A stretch of 36,227 nucleotides of DNA from Deltaproteobacteria bacterium (GTDB lineage Bacteria > Desulfobacterota > Desulfomonilia > Desulfomonilales > Desulfomonilaceae), in assembly GCA_016875095.1 (NCBI GenBank), contig VGSG01000041.1, positions 1 to 36,227 of the forward strand, in the 5' to 3' direction. The first letter of the stretch is position 1. Every line of letters starts with the position of its first letter. Below the pieces are notes generated by a model that did not search any database, was not told the origin of the DNA, and was given only the letters and a program-made list of their open reading frames with translations. Positions 1-8,169 of the stretch are shown here, piece by piece. Both the position numbers and the translations under genes were made by a program.

Positions 1-77
1 CCTGCGAAAAAGCGGCATCCAGCCTCATACGCGGCCCAAGCGATGAGTTCGTTGCCCTCCATTAAGGTCAAACCCAT
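1..77 (-). CDS. 2-oxoacid:ferredoxin oxidoreductase, alpha subunit, N-terminus (cut by window edge)
   Basis: Only the first 25 codons are inside the window. They begin MGLTLMEGNE and continue through AYEAGCRFFAG. This matches the start of KorA/VorB-type alpha subunits, where a GNEA-like segment and an AGCRFFAGYPITP-like segment open the pyrimidine-binding domain. These enzymes decarboxylate 2-oxoacids to acyl-CoA and reduce ferredoxin, working with a thiamine-diphosphate-binding beta subunit. The ATG at 75-77 has a GGAG about seven bases upstream. The gene is separated from the transporter gene by a probable terminator, so it is probably a separate unit. Which 2-oxoacid is used (2-oxoglutarate, branched-chain or other) cannot be told from this fragment. 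Confidence 0.72.
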   Translation of the reverse strand, partial: MGLTLMEGNELIAWAAYEAGCRFFA

Positions 78-134
78 AATCGAGCTCCAAACCGATTCAC
101 GTTTTTTCCATGTTCAATAAACCCGCTTACCCTG

Positions 135-187
135 CCCTCTCCCACGAGGGGAGAGGGTCTTGAAATGCTTTCCACGAAAGGGGAAAG
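135..187. repeat. Intergenic palindromic repeat, copy 1 (double hairpin)
   Basis: CCCTCTCCC (135-143) and GGGAGAGGG (149-157) form a perfect 9-bp inverted repeat. A second hairpin follows, CTTTCC (168-173) with GGAAAG (182-187). A nearly identical first hairpin occurs at 5095-5117, also followed by a second, weaker hairpin. The two copies lie at opposite ends of the transporter/glcF/glcD block. The rest of 78-317 holds no convincing gene. Confidence 0.7.
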
Positions 188-234
188 ACGAAGTGGGGCT
201 ATTCCGATCCGCTTCTCCTTGGTAACGTGGCGCT

Positions 235-273
235 CAAAGAAACAGCCGGGGGAATCACGTTTGCCCCCGACTG
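235..273 (-). terminator. Probable Rho-independent terminator after the transporter gene
   Basis: On the minus strand, a 10-bp stem (264-273 with 243-252, one G-T wobble, five consecutive G-C pairs next to the loop) encloses an 11-base loop. It is followed by TTTCTTTG. It starts about 45 bases after the transporter stop codon. The loop is long and the T tract is interrupted, so termination may be incomplete. Confidence 0.55.
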
Positions 274-317
274 CATTCATGTGTCGCTCTTGTCTCTGAA
301 AGCGCCGATATCGCAGT

Positions 318-1850
318 CTAGAACACGACGAGCGGTTTGCCCGCCACTTGGAGAGACAAGAAGTTCAAGAAGAAGAACCCGAAGAAGACCACGTTGGCAA
401 TCAGCATGATGGTCGACCAGATCCCGCCCCGCGCGGCTTCAGGGAGTTGGCGGTTCAGATAGATCAGCACGAGCGGGTAGATGATGGACGCAAGGTTCGC
501 CATGTTCGCTGAAATTTGCAGCAACTTGGTCGGGAGCGCCAAATGGATGATGATGCCGATCGCGACGATCAGGATCACCGCCATGAGATAATAGAATTTG
601 CGCGGGTCGCCCGCGATCCATTGGCGCAGGCCGGGGCTGACCGCGATAGCGGAATCCGCGGTGTTGCGGATCAACATTTCCAAAAGGGTGGTTTGCGTTT
701 TCCATAGGATCAGCGATCCGATAAATAGGACGAAGGGGAACAGCCAGGCCGCTCGCTTGCCCAATTCCATCGCGGCGTAAACAGGCATGTTCGCCACAGT
801 GGGTTCCGCAGCCCCGGGCGTTACCGCAAGGGCGACCACGAGCATACTGGGGATGAACATGCCGATCATGGCGCCTACGAAAAATACCGCCCACTGATCG
901 ATGATCAGGTAGCGGAACCAACGCTTCCAAGTCGCCCTGTTCTCCGCCGTATCCGAGAAGGTGCAACCCGAAGGGAGCACGTCTACTTTCGCGCCGCCGA
1001 CGATGCCGGAGTAAAAGCCGCATCGGTGGCCCATGGCATACCCGTGATCACGATAATAGTTGATCAGCATAAAGTTAAAGCCTGAGGCAAAGCCCGTGTA
1101 ACCCATGATGGCGCCGAGCGTTGTGGCGTCAATGCCTTTGGGCGGCATCGCGGGAGTAACAATGCTGAGGAGCATTTCCCCCCACATCTTCCCCGGCGCG
1201 AAAATGATGGTCAAGGTGATCAATACCACGAGGATAAGGAAGACCAGGAACGTGTCAATGGCCTCCATAGTCCGGACGATCTTCTTCCCGAAGAGGTAGA
1301 TCACGAAAGACAAGCACAGCAAAAGGATGGCGATAATGCGCACGGTCTGCAATTGCCCGGGATCCTTCATATTGACGGGCCCGCCAAGAAACAGGGCATA
1401 GAGGCCCTGCCCAGCCGCGGCCGCCCAGCCACCCCAGATCCACGCCAGGTACATGAGAATCAGGGAGACGGGGACCCAGAAGAACAGGCCCGGAGGAAAC
1501 CGGTTGAAGCCGACTATCGGCACTTCGCCGGTAGCCAGGGTGTAACGCGCGTTCTCCACATTGTAGAAGGTCTGGAGCACGGCCGAAATCATCACAAGGA
1601 ATCCCAGGCCCATGAAGCCGTACTTCCCGAATCCCAACGGACCCAGGAGCCACTCTCCGCTGCCGATGGACACCCCCAGGGCGATCATGCTCGGTCCCAG
1701 GACGCACGTGATCAGCTCCTTGCCGCCGATTTTCGGTTTGTTGAAAACCTCTTCCGGAGTCGGCAGATCGGTGAGCGGAAGCGGGGGACGACTCACCCCA
1801 ATCTGAATTGAGGTTTCGTTTTTCGAGTTGCCAGCAGCCGCACTTGCCAT
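318..1850 (-). CDS. Nramp-fold membrane transporter lacking the usual metal-binding motifs
   Basis: A 510-residue, very hydrophobic protein with about 11-12 membrane segments. The overall pattern is that of the Nramp (LeuT-fold) family: a first helix with a central break, then a long helix array. However, the first-helix DPGN motif of metal-transporting Nramps is replaced by GSGEW, and no MPH motif is seen in the sixth-helix region (around MGYTGFASGFNFM). The chosen start, ATG at 1848-1850, has a good ribosome-binding site (AAGGAGG, about eight bases upstream). An upstream in-frame ATG at 1952 would add 34 unlikely residues. It follows glcD and glcF on the same strand, with a candidate promoter of its own at the end of glcF. 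I infer that it may carry an organic acid used by GlcDF rather than a divalent metal, but the substrate is unknown. Confidence 0.78.
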   Translation of the reverse strand: MASAAAGNSKNETSIQIGVSRPPLPLTDLPTPEEVFNKPKIGGKELITCVLGPSMIALGVSIGSGEWLLGPLGFGKYGFMGLGFLVMISAVLQTFYNVENARYTLATGEVPIVGFNRFPPGLFFWVPVSLILMYLAWIWGGWAAAAGQGLYALFLGGPVNMKDPGQLQTVRIIAILLLCLSFVIYLFGKKIVRTMEAIDTFLVFLILVVLITLTIIFAPGKMWGEMLLSIVTPAMPPKGIDATTLGAIMGYTGFASGFNFMLINYYRDHGYAMGHRCGFYSGIVGGAKVDVLPSGCTFSDTAENRATWKRWFRYLIIDQWAVFFVGAMIGMFIPSMLVVALAVTPGAAEPTVANMPVYAAMELGKRAAWLFPFVLFIGSLILWKTQTTLLEMLIRNTADSAIAVSPGLRQWIAGDPRKFYYLMAVILIVAIGIIIHLALPTKLLQISANMANLASIIYPLVLIYLNRQLPEAARGGIWSTIMLIANVVFFGFFFLNFLSLQVAGKPLVVF

Positions 1851-2134
1851 AACTCTATCCTCCTTACTCGAAATTTTGCAGCGTGCCCCACATGTTGGAG
1901 TTCCTCGGATGAATTCCCGGGCCGTCCTCCTCAGACGCTGCCGCGGCGTCACCGAAAAGCTCCCTCAGAGGCACGATTACCGCCACCTTAAGTAAGCAAA
2001 GGAATTTGACTGACCTCCCCCTCATCGGGAGTGAGCTTTACAGTGTCGAATGCGGGTTGATAAGCGAATTCCGACGGCCTAGGAGAATGTATATCGGAAA
2101 ATCATGCAGGATTATATCCAAATTCAGGAATTGA
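1851..2134 (-). other. 284-base gap between glcF and the transporter gene (long candidate leader)
   Basis: If the promoter at the end of glcF is used, the transporter mRNA carries a leader of about 250 bases. I see a short hairpin (CTCCC...GGGAG around 2015-2030) and AT-rich stretches. I found no match to the manganese yybP-ykoY element or to any other riboswitch I can recognise by eye. No gene is apparent. Confidence 0.4.
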
Positions 2135-2138
2135 TCAA
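2111..2138 (-). promoter_or_regulatory. Candidate sigma-70 promoter for the transporter gene
   Basis: Minus-strand TTGATC (2138-2133), a 16-base spacer, and a perfect TATAAT (2116-2111). The -35 box overlaps the glcF stop codon. The transporter could therefore be transcribed apart from glcDF as well as by read-through. Confidence 0.45.
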
Positions 2139-3469
2139 GAAAAGGTTGAACGGGCGATCTCGCCTCCTTCCAATGCCTCTCGAAGGAACTCGGTTATATG
2201 AGAGACCGTCCAATCCTGACGCCATCGCATCCTCGCATATTGAAGCTGCATCAGGCAGCCCGGATTTGAGGTGATCACTCTCCGCGCGCCGGTTCTTCCA
2301 ATCGCCGCGACCTTTGCTTCAAGGATTTTCATCGAGCGTTCCCGGTGTGTGATGTTGTAGACGCCTGCCGAGCCGCAGCACTGACCTTCATCCGGGAGAT
2401 CCTGAAAGACCACACCGGGGATTCGGCGCAAGAGCTCGCGGGGCTGCCTAAGGACCTTTTGCGCGTGGCGCGAATGACACGGATCGTGGAAGCAGACCAC
2501 CTCATCCATCGGTCTGAATACGGCATCCGGGCCGAGCGCCGCGCTCAGGAACTCGGATATGTCCTGCGTTTTACCGGAGAACTGCTCGGACATCCCTGCG
2601 AGCCCGGAGCGGCTACGGAACAGCTCCCTATAACCTTTCAATTCGCTTCCGCACGCCGCGCAATCCGTTACAATGGTGTCCACGTCGCGTTCCGCGAACA
2701 ATCGCATGTTGTGCTCGGCCATTTCGCGGCACGTTTTCCGTTCGCCCTCCGCAATATTGGGCGCGCCGCAACACTGTTGCCCTTTGGGGATAATCAGCGT
2801 GTAGCCGGCGCCGGACAACACGTCCACGGTCGCGCGGCTCACTTCCGCGAATATCAGGTTCATCGCGCAGCCAAGGAAAAACCCGACCCGGCCTTTCACA
2901 ACGCCGCGAGCGGGAATCTCTTCGGGTATCGTCTCCGAGAGCGGGCGCGCCGGGAGCGGAGGTAGGAGCGCCTCCATGAACTCCAGATCCTCGGAGATCA
3001 GCTTGAGGATGCCGTATTTCCGCGCCAGCGAAGGAACTCTCGCAGCCTGGAGCCATCTCAACGGTGTCAGGAGCCGAGACATCCCGCGCTGGTCCCTAAT
3101 CAGATGATGAAGAAGAAGACGCTTCAGACGCGGCTGGGGCCGATTCTCTTCGATCCGATGCCGCGCTTCGAGCACAAGTTCGCCGACCTTGACTCCCGCC
3201 GGACAGACGCTCTGGCAATTGCGGCAGTCCAAACAATGGTACATGTGCTCGATGAATTCTTCAGACGCGGGCAGGCGACCGTCTATCACGGCCCTGATCA
3301 TTGCCATACGCCCTCGCGGAGATTGGGTTTCAATGCCGTCGGTGCGGTAGGTGGGACAAGTGGGAAGACACGTGCCGCATCGCATGCACTGAATCACATC
3401 GCCGTAATCATGCGCGTCCAGCGTGGCGAAAGCTTTGGATATCTTTTCAGGATCTATAGATCTACCCAT
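2135..3469 (-). CDS. GlcF-type iron-sulfur subunit of a 2-hydroxyacid (glycolate/lactate) dehydrogenase
   Basis: A 444-residue soluble protein. Two ferredoxin-type [4Fe-4S] motifs are complete: Cys28, 31, 34, 38 and Cys79, 82, 85, 89. Two cysteine-rich CCG-type domains follow, with signatures FLGC...QQCCGAP and HDPCH...GQCCGSAG, as in GlcF, LutA and the HdrB family. Together with the FAD subunit it should pass electrons from a 2-hydroxyacid to a membrane or quinone acceptor. The start lies five bases after the glcD stop, so the two genes form one operon. The clearest Shine-Dalgarno (GGAGG) is about 16 bases upstream, inside the end of glcD, so initiation is probably coupled. The substrate, glycolate or D-lactate, cannot be decided from sequence. 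Confidence 0.88.
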   Translation of the reverse strand: MGRSIDPEKISKAFATLDAHDYGDVIQCMRCGTCLPTCPTYRTDGIETQSPRGRMAMIRAVIDGRLPASEEFIEHMYHCLDCRNCQSVCPAGVKVGELVLEARHRIEENRPQPRLKRLLLHHLIRDQRGMSRLLTPLRWLQAARVPSLARKYGILKLISEDLEFMEALLPPLPARPLSETIPEEIPARGVVKGRVGFFLGCAMNLIFAEVSRATVDVLSGAGYTLIIPKGQQCCGAPNIAEGERKTCREMAEHNMRLFAERDVDTIVTDCAACGSELKGYRELFRSRSGLAGMSEQFSGKTQDISEFLSAALGPDAVFRPMDEVVCFHDPCHSRHAQKVLRQPRELLRRIPGVVFQDLPDEGQCCGSAGVYNITHRERSMKILEAKVAAIGRTGARRVITSNPGCLMQLQYARMRWRQDWTVSHITEFLREALEGGEIARSTFS

Positions 3470-3474
3470 GTGGC

Positions 3475-4863
3475 TTACGGGCTATCCTCCAGGAAAATCT
3501 TTCCGGGATTCAGTCGGCCCTCAGGGTCAAAGGCTGACTTGACACGCCTCATCACTTCGATGGCCTTTGGACCGATCATATGGGGCAGATATTTGGACTT
3601 GGTCACACCGGTCCCGTGTTCACCCGAGATCGTGCCGCCAAGACTAATGGCTTTGCGGAAGATGACGTCAAAGGCTTCTTCCACTTTGCGCATCTCGTCT
3701 GCGTCGCGTTCGTCCGTGGGGCAAGTCGGGTGCAGGTTTCCATCGCCCGCGTGGCCGAATGTCCCGATGGTGAGGCCGAATTTCTGCGCAGTCTCTCTGA
3801 CGGCGGCCATCATCTCGGGAATGGCCGGCCGAGGAACCGTCACATCTTCCAGGATCGTGGTGGGTTTCAAGCGAGCCAGCGCGGACAAGGCGTTTCGACG
3901 CGCCGTGAACAGTTTTTCCGATTCGGCCGCGTCCGATGCAACCCGTAACGTGCGAACCCTATTCGCTTTGCACGCTTGCTCGATTCCCGCAGCCTCCTCA
4001 CGAACCACTTCCTGATGGCCGTCAGCTTCGATAAGAAGCAGCGCGGCCACATCCCGCGGAAGCCCGATCCCCACATAGTCTTCCACGCAGTTGATGGTCA
4101 CCGAATCCATGAGCTCAAGCGTAGAAGGGATAATCTTCCGAGAAATAATTGCGGACACGGTTCGGGCCGCGTCAAGAACATCGTCGTACAAAGCCAAGAA
4201 GGTGATTTTGCTCTGAGGCTTGGGAATGAGCTTCAGTGTTATCTTTGAGAATATGCCCAGAGTGCCTTCAGAGCCCACAAGGAGTTTGGTGAGATTGTAT
4301 CCCGCCACGTCTTTCACGCATTTGGTGCCGTAATGAACCTTGGACCCGTCTACGAGAAAGGTGTCCAGCGCCATCACATAATCGCCTGTTATCCCGTACT
4401 TCAGGCCACGCAACCCCCCTGAATTTTCCGCCACGTTTCCACCTATTGTGGAGATCTTCATGCTTGCCGGGTCCGGTGGATAGAACAGCCCCTTCTCTTC
4501 AACCGCGGCGTGAAGACGCGCAGTGATCGCCCCAGGTTCGACCGTGACCGAGAGATCGTCGGCATCGATTTCAAGTATCCGATCCATCGCTGTGGTGAGC
4601 AGAACGATCCCGCCCTTCACGGGCGTCGAACCGCCGCTCAACCCTGTGCCGCTCCCCCGAGCAGTCACCGGAAGACCTTCAGCCGCGGCAAATTCCAAAG
4701 CCACGCGGATGTCCTCTTCGGAAAACGCCCTCACCACCGCGTCAGGCCGGTGGGAAACACGTGGGGTCGCATCATAGGAATAGCAGAGCAGTTCGGCCTC
4801 AGAAGCGAGTACTTTTCCCCTGCCGAGGAGTTCTTGGAGTTTGCGGAGGGTGTTGTGTTCCAT
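3475..4863 (-). CDS. GlcD-type FAD-linked 2-hydroxyacid (glycolate/D-lactate) dehydrogenase
   Basis: A 462-residue flavoprotein of the GlcD/vanillyl-alcohol-oxidase fold, the usual length for the family. An FAD-binding domain occupies about residues 38-176, with GTGLSGG at 72-78. The C-terminal oxidase cap contains the conserved histidine-rich segment GHAGDGNLHP and, near the end, GEHGTG. It oxidises a 2-hydroxyacid to the 2-oxoacid and passes electrons to the GlcF-type subunit encoded five bases downstream. A good sigma-70-like promoter with an overlapping palindrome lies about 35 bases upstream of the ATG. Paralogues act on glycolate, D-lactate, D-2-hydroxyglutarate or long-chain hydroxyacids, so the substrate is left open. 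Confidence 0.88.
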   Translation of the reverse strand: MEHNTLRKLQELLGRGKVLASEAELLCYSYDATPRVSHRPDAVVRAFSEEDIRVALEFAAAEGLPVTARGSGTGLSGGSTPVKGGIVLLTTAMDRILEIDADDLSVTVEPGAITARLHAAVEEKGLFYPPDPASMKISTIGGNVAENSGGLRGLKYGITGDYVMALDTFLVDGSKVHYGTKCVKDVAGYNLTKLLVGSEGTLGIFSKITLKLIPKPQSKITFLALYDDVLDAARTVSAIISRKIIPSTLELMDSVTINCVEDYVGIGLPRDVAALLLIEADGHQEVVREEAAGIEQACKANRVRTLRVASDAAESEKLFTARRNALSALARLKPTTILEDVTVPRPAIPEMMAAVRETAQKFGLTIGTFGHAGDGNLHPTCPTDERDADEMRKVEEAFDVIFRKAISLGGTISGEHGTGVTKSKYLPHMIGPKAIEVMRRVKSAFDPEGRLNPGKIFLEDSP

Positions 4864-4897
4864 AAAACGCTCGACGGCTCACACAGTCCTAAAGACG

Positions 4898-4925
4898 ATC
4901 ATAAAGTACCATGACCGGTGGTCAA
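4898..4925 (-). promoter_or_regulatory. Candidate promoter and operator for glcDF
   Basis: Minus-strand TTGACC (4925-4920), a 16-base spacer and TATGAT (4903-4898). A short palindrome, TGACC-N3-GGTCA (4912-4924), overlaps the -35 box and the spacer, which is where a repressor would act. The regulator is not in the window. Confidence 0.5.
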
Positions 4926-5280
4926 GAGCAATCCCGCGACAGCCGTAATCCTTCAATTACGCGGGGGAGACCGGACCGAAGGGACTGTCGTTATACAGTC
5001 AGGCATTGAAACTGACCCTCTTTCACCCTCCCCTGTCCCCCATAGGCGTTAAAATAAAATTGGCTCCTGGCGCTGGACATTCCCCATCATCCTGCCCTCT
5101 CCCGCCAGGGGAGAGGGTTTCCAGAACCCCCTCCCTCGATGGGAGAGGTTACGGGAGGGAGCATAGGGAAGGCCCAGAAGGCTCAAAGTTAAGGCGCAGC
5201 AATATAATTCAAGCCCTCGTTTTGCGCTGGACGGAGGCAAATTACTTCCGCATTGGTTAAAGGCACGTCCCCATCACGCA
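4926..5280. other. Gene-free gap upstream of glcD, holding the second repeat copy
   Basis: No ORF here looks real. The gap contains palindromic repeat copy 2 and is otherwise GC-rich and featureless. It separates the glcDF promoter from the 3' end of the DjlA gene. Confidence 0.5.
5095..5145. repeat. Intergenic palindromic repeat, copy 2 (double hairpin)
   Basis: CCCTCTCCC (5095-5103) and GGGAGAGGG (5109-5117) repeat the arms seen at 135-157, with only loop differences and the same TG before and T after the arms. A weaker hairpin follows, CTCCC (5131-5135) with GGGAG (5141-5145). Confidence 0.7.
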
Positions 5281-6057
5281 TTAGCGAGAATGAGGGCGCA
5301 GCTTCTCCCTGGATTCTCGGACCTTTTCGTACGCGGTCTGTATGTCCTGGAATTTCTCTTTTGCAAATCTGACGAATTCTTCGGGCAGTCCCTTGGACAC
5401 GACCTTATCGGGATGATAGTCCTGAGCGAGCTTCCTGTACCTGCTCTTTATGTGTTCGTCCGAATCCCCTTTCTCGCAGCCGAGTATCGCGTAATACCGG
5501 TCAAGTTGGGTATCAACATTTGTGCTGGCGCCCGTATACATAAAACGAATTTGACGATATTCTTCGCTGCTCAGATGAAAGATGCGCGCTGCATGTGAAA
5601 TCATCGCCTCTTCGCTGGAACACACATGGCCGTCGGCAATTGCCACGGTGAAGAGAACATGAATCATCCCCACGAGGGTCTGTTTGTCCGACCTGAACAT
5701 TAAGTAGAATTGGTTCGCGTAATCTTCAAATGTGCGAGCAGAGTCTTTCGCGTTCCGAAAGATTTTGATTGCCCGTGACCGTGACTCGCGGTTCAGTCCC
5801 AGGTTTATCATCATGAAGCGCTCGACAGCCTCGATTTCTTCTTGAGCGACAGCCCCGTCTGCTTTACTCAACTTTGCCAGAAGCGCGAACGTGCATTCGA
5901 GAAAATCATCTCGCGCATGTGATCGGGTCCGCAAAATAAGCACGCGCCCAAAATAGAAGTCGAACAAATGGCCCAAAACAAGGCCCACCACCAGACCCCA
6001 ATGACGAGCAACCAAAAATCCGACCACCGCTCCGATAAATTTGCCGATCCATGTCAT
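5281..6057 (-). CDS. djlA: DjlA-type membrane-anchored DnaJ co-chaperone with TerB domain
   Basis: A 258-residue protein. Residues 8-30 form a glycine-rich membrane segment with the G...GxxxGHxFD signature of DjlA. A TerB-like helical domain spans about 50-175, with two acidic repeats (SKADGAV and AIADGHV) that resemble metal-binding TerB sites. A C-terminal J domain spans about 187-250 with an intact HPD triad at 215-217. DjlA-type proteins stimulate the ATPase of DnaK at the inner membrane. The chosen start at 6055-6057 makes the membrane helix N-terminal, as in the family. A longer ORF from 6141 would add 28 basic residues without homology. No clear terminator follows. Confidence 0.85.
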   Translation of the reverse strand: MTWIGKFIGAVVGFLVARHWGLVVGLVLGHLFDFYFGRVLILRTRSHARDDFLECTFALLAKLSKADGAVAQEEIEAVERFMMINLGLNRESRSRAIKIFRNAKDSARTFEDYANQFYLMFRSDKQTLVGMIHVLFTVAIADGHVCSSEEAMISHAARIFHLSSEEYRQIRFMYTGASTNVDTQLDRYYAILGCEKGDSDEHIKSRYRKLAQDYHPDKVVSKGLPEEFVRFAKEKFQDIQTAYEKVRESREKLRPHSR

Positions 6058-6505
6058 TCGGCGTGAAATCCTTGCCCCAAGAGGCTCCCTTGAAGCCTCT
6101 GTCCGTGACCGCGTTCCGCGCGGCAGATAGTAGCACACCATAGTGCATGAAGCCTACTCATAACTCGGATTCACCTTAATAATTCAGTTACGAGGGGAGT
6201 TTGCCGGACGTGACTGAATCCTTGCAAAAAGGGTTTTACCTGTCTGGAAATTCTATCATAACATGGTCCATCATCGGTTGGTTGAATTCAGAGGAAAGGT
6301 CTCGGCCTCCGGAATGAGAGTTCCTATCTCGTGAGTAGGTCCGACAAATGGCCCGTACTCTACCAAAAGCCCCTGCGCCATGTCAGTGGATGATGGGCGC
6401 TTTGAAGCAGCCGGTCAGAAATTCGGGGGAAATTCCGTTGCCTTCATGTAGCCGGATTATAGCAATCCGGTGTATAGGATCAGCTTATGAACTTTCGCTT
6501 GGTGT
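6058..6505. other. Gap between divergent DjlA and radical SAM genes, with an upstream hairpin
   Basis: No gene seen. The one distinct element is a perfect 7-bp inverted repeat, CCGGATT (6452-6458) and AATCCGG (6464-6470) with a five-base loop, ending about 35 bases before the radical SAM start. I found no promoter with both boxes convincing. Confidence 0.5.
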
Positions 6506-7786
6506 GTGGCAATGACGAAGAAGAGGGCTTTGCTCATCACCCCGGAGAGTCCGGAAATTCATGCCTACCGAAAAAGGCAGTTCAACAACTTTGTTCAAAT
6601 AACCATGCCCTACCTGGCTGGCTTTGTTGACGAAGCCAAATATGATCTAACCCTTGTGGATGAATACAATCAACGGATTCCCTATGAGAAAAGATTCGAT
6701 CTGGTGGCCCTCACCGTCAACACGCCAAATGCCGGCCACTGTTATGGAACGTCCCGGCGATTCCGGCAACGCGGAGCAAAAGTAGTGATGGGTGGCCCTC
6801 ATGTCACACTCTTGCCGGACGAAGCGAAACACCACTGCGATCACCTCGTTACGGGTGAGGCTGAAGAGACATGGCCCCAATTCCTTGAGGACTTCCACAA
6901 AGGAAATGCGGAGCGCCTTTATGTGTGTAAACACCCTCCTTCTTTGGACGGGCTCCCCATTACACGGAGGGACTTGATAAGAAGAAGGAAGTTTACCAAA
7001 GGCGCTGTGTTCGCCAGTCGAGGCTGTCCTTACAATTGCCGCTTCTGTAGTCTCAAACAGATCTATTGTCCTTCTTTCAGAATGCGTCCGATTCGTGAGG
7101 TTATCGCCGACATCAAAACCATCGATCAAAGGTATTTCGTCTTCTGGGACGACAACTTTTTTGGAAACGTCGATTATGCCAAGCAGTTAATGCGCCAACT
7201 CAGACCTCTGAAAAAGAGGTGGGCCGCCCAGGTGACCATAGACCGGTGTATGGACGAAGATCTGCTGGCTCTCGCCAGCGATTCGGGATGTATCTATTTC
7301 TTTGTGGGCTTGGAGTCGTTTTCCGGGGAAAGTCTGGCCAGTGTTAAGAAAGAAAGCAACAACGTGGTCACGTACGCGACCGCAATCGACGCAATCCACA
7401 GACACGGGATCTCTGTCTGGGCTGGAATCGTTTTTGGTTTTGACACCGATTATAGGGATGTGTTCCGGAAGACATTGACCGCGTGCGAACAATTCGGCAT
7501 TGACGGAGTAACCCCGAGTATTTTGACCCCTTTACCCGGGACGCCCATTTTTGATGAGTGGAAGGAAGCCGGCAGATTAATTCACTCTAACTGGACATAC
7601 TACAATGGCAAAACGCGAGTCTGTTTTTTCCCCAGCAACATGACGGCTGAAGAACTTTTCGACGGGTACACGTGGTTCCGGAACCGTTTTTATTCGATTC
7701 GTTCCATGGCAAAGAGGCTGCTGGTGTCGAGAACGAATGTGATTCACAATTTCATCATTAATCTCGGGTACAAGTTGTCATTATGA
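6506..7786 (+). CDS. Radical SAM protein of the B12-binding superfamily (COG1032-like)
   Basis: A 426-residue protein. An N-terminal Rossmann-like, B12-binding-type domain covers about residues 5-130, including VVMGGPHVTLLPDEA, but I see no DxHxxG cobalamin-ligand motif. The radical SAM core covers about 165-370 with the cluster motif CPYNCRFC (Cys174, 178, 181). A C-terminal region contains the LTPLPGTPIFDEW segment common in this superfamily. Such enzymes carry out methylations, rearrangements or thioether chemistry on unknown substrates. The listed start is GTG; an ATG two codons later (6512) is equally possible, and neither has a strong Shine-Dalgarno site. It is monocistronic. No partner gene is adjacent, so the reaction cannot be named. 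Confidence 0.82.
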   Translation: MAMTKKRALLITPESPEIHAYRKRQFNNFVQITMPYLAGFVDEAKYDLTLVDEYNQRIPYEKRFDLVALTVNTPNAGHCYGTSRRFRQRGAKVVMGGPHVTLLPDEAKHHCDHLVTGEAEETWPQFLEDFHKGNAERLYVCKHPPSLDGLPITRRDLIRRRKFTKGAVFASRGCPYNCRFCSLKQIYCPSFRMRPIREVIADIKTIDQRYFVFWDDNFFGNVDYAKQLMRQLRPLKKRWAAQVTIDRCMDEDLLALASDSGCIYFFVGLESFSGESLASVKKESNNVVTYATAIDAIHRHGISVWAGIVFGFDTDYRDVFRKTLTACEQFGIDGVTPSILTPLPGTPIFDEWKEAGRLIHSNWTYYNGKTRVCFFPSNMTAEELFDGYTWFRNRFYSIRSMAKRLLVSRTNVIHNFIINLGYKLSL

Positions 7787-7826
7787 GGAACAGCCCTTCG
7801 AGGATTTCAAGAAATCCTGGTGTTCC
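7787..7826 (+). other. Stem-loop directly after the radical SAM stop codon
   Basis: An outer pair GGAACA (7787-7792) and TGTTCC (7821-7826) encloses a perfect inner pair AGGATTTC/GAAATCCT (7801-7818). There is no T tract, so it is not a standard Rho-independent terminator. It could protect the mRNA 3' end. Confidence 0.4.
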
Positions 7827-7932
7827 GCCTACCGGACAGCAGGACGATCAACCGAGGAGACTGGATATGCATGTAGAGAGACACCAAATAGAAACAGGCC
7901 ACAACCTCTCCGCTGTAACCTGCCGATATTCC

Positions 7933-8012
<80 letters not shown>

Positions 8013-8024
8013 TGTTATCTTTCT

Positions 8025-8053
8025 AACATACAAATCCAAATCATCTGTGTCAA
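8025..8053 (-). promoter_or_regulatory. Sigma-70 promoter of tRNA-fMet
   Basis: Minus-strand TTGACA (8053-8048), a 17-base spacer and TATGTT (8030-8025). The predicted start leaves a 5' leader of only about 8-10 bases before the mature tRNA, typical of tRNA genes. Confidence 0.72.
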
Positions 8054-8099
8054 GAAGCCTTTGCGTTTCCCGTCAACACACCGCGTTTTCTCCTTCTTG

Positions 8100-8121
8100 C
8101 CCCACGCTTCCCGGCGTGGGG
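8100..8121 (-). other. GC-rich hairpin 3' of the inositol monophosphatase gene
   Basis: CCCCACGC (8100-8107) and GCGTGGGG (8114-8121) form a perfect 8-bp stem with a six-base loop, about 50 bases after the stop codon. No T tract follows on either strand. It may end or protect the xseA-suhB transcript, and it also lies upstream of the tRNA promoter. Confidence 0.4.
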
Positions 8122-8169
8122 ACATCAATACCGCAACGTTCCACTCTCCCTCCGTGCATCTATAGTCGG

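Noticed and set aside
1851-2134. Possible manganese (yybP-ykoY) or other metal riboswitch in the transporter leader
   Set aside because: Only a short hairpin is visible; the conserved loop sequences of the known classes are not there, and the transporter itself lacks metal-binding motifs.
3104-4015. A 303-codon plus-strand ORF antisense to glcF/glcD
   Set aside because: It is the shadow of two genes with complete catalytic motifs, and its own translation has no family-like features.
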